Of a stretch of 58,209 bases of DNA, positions 53,836-58,209 are shown one piece after another (position 1 is the first letter of the stretch; each line of letters begins with the position of its first letter). Below the pieces are notes generated by a model. It was not told where the DNA came from. It was given only the letters and a program-made list of their open reading frames with translations, and ran no database searches. Both the position numbers and the translations under genes were made by a program. The DNA comes from Haliscomenobacter sp. GTDB taxonomy: Bacteria > Bacteroidota > Bacteroidia > Chitinophagales > Saprospiraceae. The DNA lies in the NCBI RefSeq assembly GCF_016718685.1, contig NZ_JADKCX010000146.1, forward strand, positions 1 to 58,209. Direction: 5' to 3'.

Positions 53836-56196
53836 TTGGTTTGAGTTTTGAGGTATTTTTCCATGGTAAGCCTGGCCATCAGGTAGCTCAGCGTAGATTC
53901 TGCACCCTGGTTGAGGTTTACCTGTTTTTCCTCCAAGCCATCATAACAGCCACCGGTACAGGGGTTGTAAATGATCTGGTGCAGGTGGTTATTGCCCAAA
54001 AACCAGTTGAACGCCGTTTCCATTTTGTGCAAATAATTTTCATTTTGAAAAACATCGTAAAATTTGCCGAGGGTGAAAATGGTATACGCTACATCAATGG
54101 GTTGCTCGCCATATACGGCAGATTCCTGGCCTTTGTACAACCAACTTTGGTTGGAAATGACCTTGATACCGGTTTTATCAAAGGTACGTGACAACAAAAA
54201 ATTAAAAGAGGCCTCGGCGGTTTCTTTGTAGACCTCCGCACCCGTTTCCAACCAGGCACACAACAGCGCTTCGGGTAAAATGCTATTGGCATACGTCAGG
54301 TACCCTTCGTACCATTGCCAATGCTGCTCCGATTCATGCCGATACATCTGCACCAAACGATTGGCCAGGGTTTTGATCAGTCGGGCGTTGCGGAGCGATT
54401 TTTTTTCGAGGTTGCAGTAGTACAATCCCTTGATGACAAAAGCCATCGCCCGGGTAGAGTGCATGCCTTCTACCTGCAGCAGTGCCCTTTGCAGGATGCC
54501 CTTTGCCGCAGCTACTAGTGCAGTGGGCAACAAAGCACGTCTGGAAATCAGGTAACCCAAGGCCCAAATGGCGCGGCCGTTGGAATCAGCCAAGTTGGTC
54601 GCGCTGTTTTGTGCCGTAAAAAGATAGGCTTTGTCTACATAATTCAAAAAATCACCTTCGGGCTGCTGGCAAAACTGGATAAAATCCAGATAAATGCGCA
54701 GGTATGCCAGATCGGTTTGATCCCCGGTTGATTCGTAATGCATACACATTGCAATCAATGCGCGGGCATTGTCGTCGAGGGTGTATCCAGAATCGATATC
54801 GGGTTGATTGATTTTTGAAAACTGGATCATGCCAAAATCAGTGGTCATTTTTTTGACGTGTTCCAGGTTGACTACGGGTAAGCGACTTTGCAAGGCAATT
54901 TTTTCAACTTGGTGACGAACAACTTTAGATTCTTTCGAAAAAATATTCAGGCCAAAACGGGGGCCAGCTACTTTCTGCAACAACAACGCGTGGGCAATGG
55001 CCGAGTTTTCCCAGGCGCTTGGAACGATGCGTTGCAAGGTGTTGGAGCGGAAAGCAGCCATTAAGGACTCGTCGCCCATTAAACGGTTGACTCCATTCGC
55101 CAACTGTGCGGTATGTTGAAAATCAACAATGATGCCCGAATCATCCCGTAGCACTTCCAGCGCATGTGGAATGGGTGTAGAGATAATCGGGCAACCACAA
55201 CTCATGGCATAAGAGAAGGTTCCACTTACGGCCTGATTGGGGTCACGGGAGGTAAACAGGTACATCGGTGAGCTGCAAATACTCCAACAAATCTTGTAGT
55301 GGAAGGTAGCGATTGATGAATATGACGTGATGCCGAATGTTAGTTGCTGGACTTTTGCCGCAGCATCATCCGGTATTTTCCCTTCTGACTGGATGACTCC
55401 GGGGTGGGTTTGCCAATGATCAAAATAAAACTCTGCGGTTGATCGCAATGATGGCTGGTACGCAATTCAGGGTCGTTTCGATACCTTTTGCCTGAATTGA
55501 GCAGCCCAAAAGTAGAAAGCACTTTGCGGTTTGCTCAGTCCGTATTTCTCTTTCAGCGTGGTTTTGTCCAGATGCGGCACCAGGTGTGTACCATGCGGGA
55601 TGACTTCAATGTTTTTCGGAAGTACGCCATAATCGTCGATCAACACTTGCGCGGAATTTTGGGTCATGACCACAATTGACGCACAAACTTTGCAATTTTT
55701 GTACTTTCTCCTTCAAGCGGCATCTGGCCGAGGCAATACGGTATGAAAAACAATGACGCTGGTTTGGTCAGCCAGGATAAAAACTGAAGAATGCCCCCTC
55801 TGCACGGCCTTGAAAGAACCCAAATTCATGTTGAATAAGACCAACTCAATTTTCATGTCAATATTGATGGGATGAGCCATCTCTTGATATTGGGACTCAT
55901 CCTGCGTATTGAGTTGATATTTTACTTCTTTGGGGTAGACATAATCGCTTGTTCCTGTTTCCAGGGCGCAAACTTTGAGCGAGAAGGAATTGTGGTATTG
56001 ATTTTTAAGTGCCTTGAGTAAGTCCTGTGAGTAAGTGGCTATGCCACATTCCCCGAGGCGGATAAGAGGTAATGAATAAGATTTCTGGTAGTTGATTCCT
56101 GAAAAAATTGATGCATTCCACCAGCTTCTGGGATAACTTCTGGAAATGAAGTCTTCGTGGCTTTTCCGGAACGTTAAAAACGAACTCACTATTCAT
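53832..56196 (-). CDS. Family-4-type glycosyltransferase with C-terminal helical-barrel domain, several frameshifts
   Basis: I read one gene of about 788 codons. It starts at the ATG at 56196 (MNSEFVFNVPEKPRRLHFQK) and gives the GT4 N-terminal hallmark FITSYPPRECGIATYSQDLLKAL after one frame correction near 56050. Further pieces read VVMTQNSAQVLIDDYGVLPKNIEVIPHGTHLVPHLD (about 55.6 kb) and VYLFTSRDPNQAVSGTFSYAMSCGCPIIS, the nucleotide-sugar end of a GT-B fold. The uninterrupted part 53832-55448 adds about 340 residues of helices with SGYTLDDNARALIAM and WYEGYLTYANSILPEALL, like an alpha/alpha toroid of the glycoside-processing type. At least four indels fall between 55.3 and 56.1 kb. Together with the GH130 gene upstream it suggests mannoside metabolism (inference). 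Confidence 0.72.
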
Positions 56197-56226
56197 GTTT
56201 GGCTTTCGTGTTTTGAGTCAACTCTG

Positions 56227-57212
56227 CTAGAGTTCGGGGAGTAATACTGAAGCGGCAATGCGCTCCGTCGCAGCGCCGTAATAAATGTATAACCTGTCGT
56301 CAAACACGGCAGCTCCAGTCGGAAGCATACGTTGTTGACTTCTCCTTTCAATTCCCATTCAATTCTGGTTTGAACAGTGGGTATGATAGTCGGCGATTTC
56401 TTTGCGAGGATCGTCAAATCCAACAAGGCGGCCAAGCGAGTAGACATAACCTTCGGGGTATCACATACCCCACGATAAATCAATATCAGCCTTTTCGGTT
56501 TCAATGGGTGGGCATCCGCCTCCGATGTAACTTACTTCGGTAAATATTTGGGTGAAGAACGATAGATCCGTCAAAATGAAGAAAATATTTTCCAAAACTC
56601 AGGTTTAACTCTTGTAGATTATCAATGGAGACAAGAATCTGAATATCAGGCTTGATCCGATGTAAGAAGCACAATTTGCTGTTTATTCTCCTTGGGAAAA
56701 AAATCAAATTTTTATCCCAGAGGTAGGCTTTTTTACCCGGTGGTTCAAAATCTCGTTTGTGCTCATTGTAGCGCAGGTATTTCTCATTGATCAATCCCTT
56801 GATTTCGGCAAGTCTGCTGGAAATCCTCGTACGGATTTGAGGCGGTCAATGCCTGCTTTTGAAATGTTGCAAATCGGTAGAAGTTGCCAGTGCGCCCAGC
56901 GCGTTTAGCCGTCATAAGCGGTATAGGAGAGGTAATACAGATCGTCGATCTTTACAATACGAGGGTCCTCCATACCTTGCAATTCATAATCAAATTCAGG
57001 AACCAGCAAGGGCGTGGTTGAGCGATCTTGAACAGTCAAGGGCCCTTTCAATTTGCAATAACCAACGCTGGAATGATTGCCTTTGCTCACGGCACGGTAA
57101 AAGAGGTGTACAAAATCTCCTTCGCGAATGGCGCAGGATTGAGCACTCCTTCATTTTCAAAGCCAAGCTCGGTTTTTCTCAGGATCACACCATGCTTTGT
57201 AACATTTACCAT
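56227..57212 (-). CDS. GH130-type beta-mannoside phosphorylase, multiple frameshifts
   Basis: Pieces in all three minus frames form one protein of about 328 residues. They run from the ATG at 57212 (MVNVTKHGVILRKTELGFENEGVLNPAPFA) through YELQGMEDPRIVKIDDLYYLSYTAYDG (56905-57090), INEKYLRYNEHKRDFEPPGKKAYLWDKNLIFFPRRI (56501-56794) and YRGVCDTPK to GAATERIAASVLLPEL and a stop at 56227. EDPRI and the C-terminal GAA-R-A signature are typical for GH130, enzymes that split or make beta-mannosides with phosphate. Five or more indels are needed. It is 30 bp upstream of the glycosyltransferase gene, in the same direction. The exact substrate cannot be read. Confidence 0.68.
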
Positions 57213-57577
57213 TGGCTTTGTTGAACTAGGAAGAAGTAAAACTAAATCAACACTCGATCCTGACTTACGGAATAGGAAGTAAAAATAGTCAGGTCGAGTG
57301 TTGTATTTATTGGGATTACAATCATTAATGGCACCTTGGTAGGCCAAAGTGTTTTAAAGCAAACTCTAACAGATTCGGAAACAAACAATGAATACAGTAT
57401 CTCACGTTCTTGAGGGCTTTCCACATCTGGAGCATGTCTAAAACATGCTCTTAAGGCGGAAAATGGTCAGACCTTGATCTCCTTTACTTTAAAAATATTC
57501 ATGCAGTGTAGCCACACTCCGTTTCCAGTTCATTTGATCAAGGCATCTGACACATTTTCGCCTTAGAATACAAACAC
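57213..57577. other. Gene-free spacer upstream of the GH130 gene
   Basis: No supported gene is seen. The only structured part is the inverted repeat at 57248-57303. Open stretches on the minus strand (for example 57242-57424) lack a start context and family features. Confidence 0.45.
57248..57303 (-). promoter_or_regulatory. Long inverted repeat 36 bp upstream of the GH130 start
   Basis: CAACACTCGATCCTGACT (57248-57265) and AGTCAGGTCGAGTGTTG (57287-57303) are reverse complements except for one missing base; the loop is 21 nt. Read on the minus strand it would form an about 17-bp stem in the leader of the GH130 operon. It has no T-tract, so an operator or mRNA-stability hairpin is more likely than a terminator. 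Confidence 0.5.
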
Positions 57578-57754
57578 CTAATAAGATTTAAGACTTTGGG
57601 CTTCCCCAGTCTTTGGATTGGGTTTGGGAACAAATACATCAAGAGCTGGGTTCTTTCCCTTTCCTTCAGACTCGTAGTCTGATTCTGGTTTTGTTTTGCA
57701 GAGGACTTGTCCGCTGGAGCTTTTTATGATTTTACTGCCTTTATCTTTACTCAT
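57578..57754 (-). CDS. Small hypothetical protein, 58 residues
   Basis: An intact frame from the ATG at 57754 to a TAG at 57578 encodes a hydrophilic, Lys/Ser/Pro-rich peptide: MSKDKGSKIIKSSSGQVLC, then SDYESEGKGKNPALDVFVP and a C-terminal SLKSY. There is no membrane helix or signal peptide. It resembles short basic peptides seen singly in Bacteroidota genomes, but no family is recognised. A TAAATTTG element lies 60 bp upstream on the same strand. Confidence 0.45.
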   Translation of the reverse strand: MSKDKGSKIIKSSSGQVLCKTKPESDYESEGKGKNPALDVFVPKPNPKTGEAQSLKSY

Positions 57755-57813
57755 GTTTTTTAGTTTGGTTGGTATTTGAATAACGGGGTTATCTGATTAA
57801 CTATTGGGTATTA

Positions 57814-57821
57814 CAAATTTA
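57814..57821 (-). promoter_or_regulatory. Possible -7 element TAAATTTG
   Basis: On the minus strand it fits TAnnTTTG, about 60 bp upstream of the small ORF at 57754. No TTTG occurs 19 bases upstream, so this is only a half-consensus. Confidence 0.3.
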
Positions 57822-57983
57822 CGTCAATTGACAGGGAATGTGTTACATATTTTTTATAAAATTTGCATTATTCCCAATTTTACTTTTTTTAAATGAAAAT
57901 GTGGAAGAGATTTAATGATCTCTCCCGCATTCAAAATTGAGTAAATAAACCAATTATGTTTATTTCTTACTGCTTTGCGTAGT

Positions 57984-58209
57984 TTAGTTGATGCCTTTCA
58001 TGACATCTTGTTTCGTCAATCCTGTGGTGTTTTTGTCAGGATCAGGGGTATTGTACTGAGGGGAGAAATTGAGTTTCTGCGCTGTATGGTAGGTTCTGCT
58101 CTGTTCATTTTAGTTTTACTATATTGCCAAACGCCACAATTTGGCCTGATAAACCGACAACTAGACTGGATGATATCGTAAGCCAGGTTCAGTGCAAGGA
58201 AGTTGTTGG
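57984..58209 (-). CDS. Partial hypothetical protein running off the right edge, probably frameshifted
   Basis: The last codons read LNFSPQYNTPDPDKNTTG followed by LTKQDVMKGIN and a stop at 57984, in a minus frame with protein-like composition. Nearer the edge another minus frame reads NNFLALNLAYDII, which may be the upstream part of the same protein after a frame change. The start lies outside the window. No family is recognised. An imperfect AGAGAT / ATCTCT hairpin near 57906-57923 may be its terminator. Confidence 0.35.

Overview
The window looks like a chromosomal segment of a free-living Bacteroidota bacterium, most likely from the Saprospiraceae / Haliscomenobacter neighbourhood (the phylum is well supported, the family is inference). 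The evidence is several secreted proteins with type IX secretion (T9SS) C-terminal sorting domains, TonB-dependent or CarboxypepD_reg-plus-barrel outer membrane proteins, a Bacteroidota-type AraC regulator, and one textbook Bacteroidota promoter (TTTG-N19-TAnnTTTG). No tRNA, rRNA, CRISPR array, prophage or transposase gene was seen.

Layout. 0-1.2 kb: 3' part of a HerA/DUF853-type ATPase gene. 1.3-13.4 kb (minus): an about 11.3-kb gene for a giant T9SS surface protein (SprB-like repeats, ten tandem about 94-residue four-cysteine repeats, PKD/HYR-like domains, dockerin, cohesin-like domain, sorting domain), preceded by a smaller secreted choice-of-anchor-like protein and a long leader with a consensus promoter. 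13.8-16.8 kb: MFS transporter with a structured leader, and a twin-ABC ATPase of ModF type. 17-20 kb: dnaG primase converging on an SPFH protein. 20-31.8 kb: an FG-GAP T9SS protein, a beta-barrel protein with a large TPR protein, pncA with an upstream secreted protein, the c-di-AMP synthase gene, and a secreted glucose/sorbosone dehydrogenase. 32-35.6 kb: an arsenic resistance cluster (arsR, CPxC redox protein, ArsP-type permease, second arsR, arsC, ACR3). 35.6-43 kb: TonB-dependent receptor, internally duplicated T9SS protein, retropepsin-like protein. 43.3-47.1 kb: pyrG, a GT-C type membrane glycosyltransferase interrupted by palindromic DNA, and a SpoU/TrmH RNA methyltransferase. 47.2-52.6 kb: outer membrane barrel protein, DHFR, prolyl oligopeptidase. 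52.8-57.8 kb: AraC regulator, then a GH130 phosphorylase-glycosyltransferase-small protein operon on the minus strand, then small or partial genes to the edge.

Two features cut across the map. First, many genes, including the normally essential dnaG and pyrG, carry one- or two-base frameshifts, mostly in homopolymers. This points to sequence error rather than decay, so I describe such genes as single interrupted genes. Second, at least six spacers, plus one site inside a gene, hold long inverted repeats. In most of them the arms are built from a short repeated word that differs from site to site (TTGAGGAG, TTGAAGAG, GCGAAAA, GGTTCGAGG, a GACCTCGGAGAGGTC palindrome), and three have perfect 28-30 bp stems. 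They sit within a few bases of stop or start codons, and one appears to have displaced the ATG of the DHFR gene. This dispersed hairpin family and the structured leader in front of the MFS gene are the most interesting signals here.
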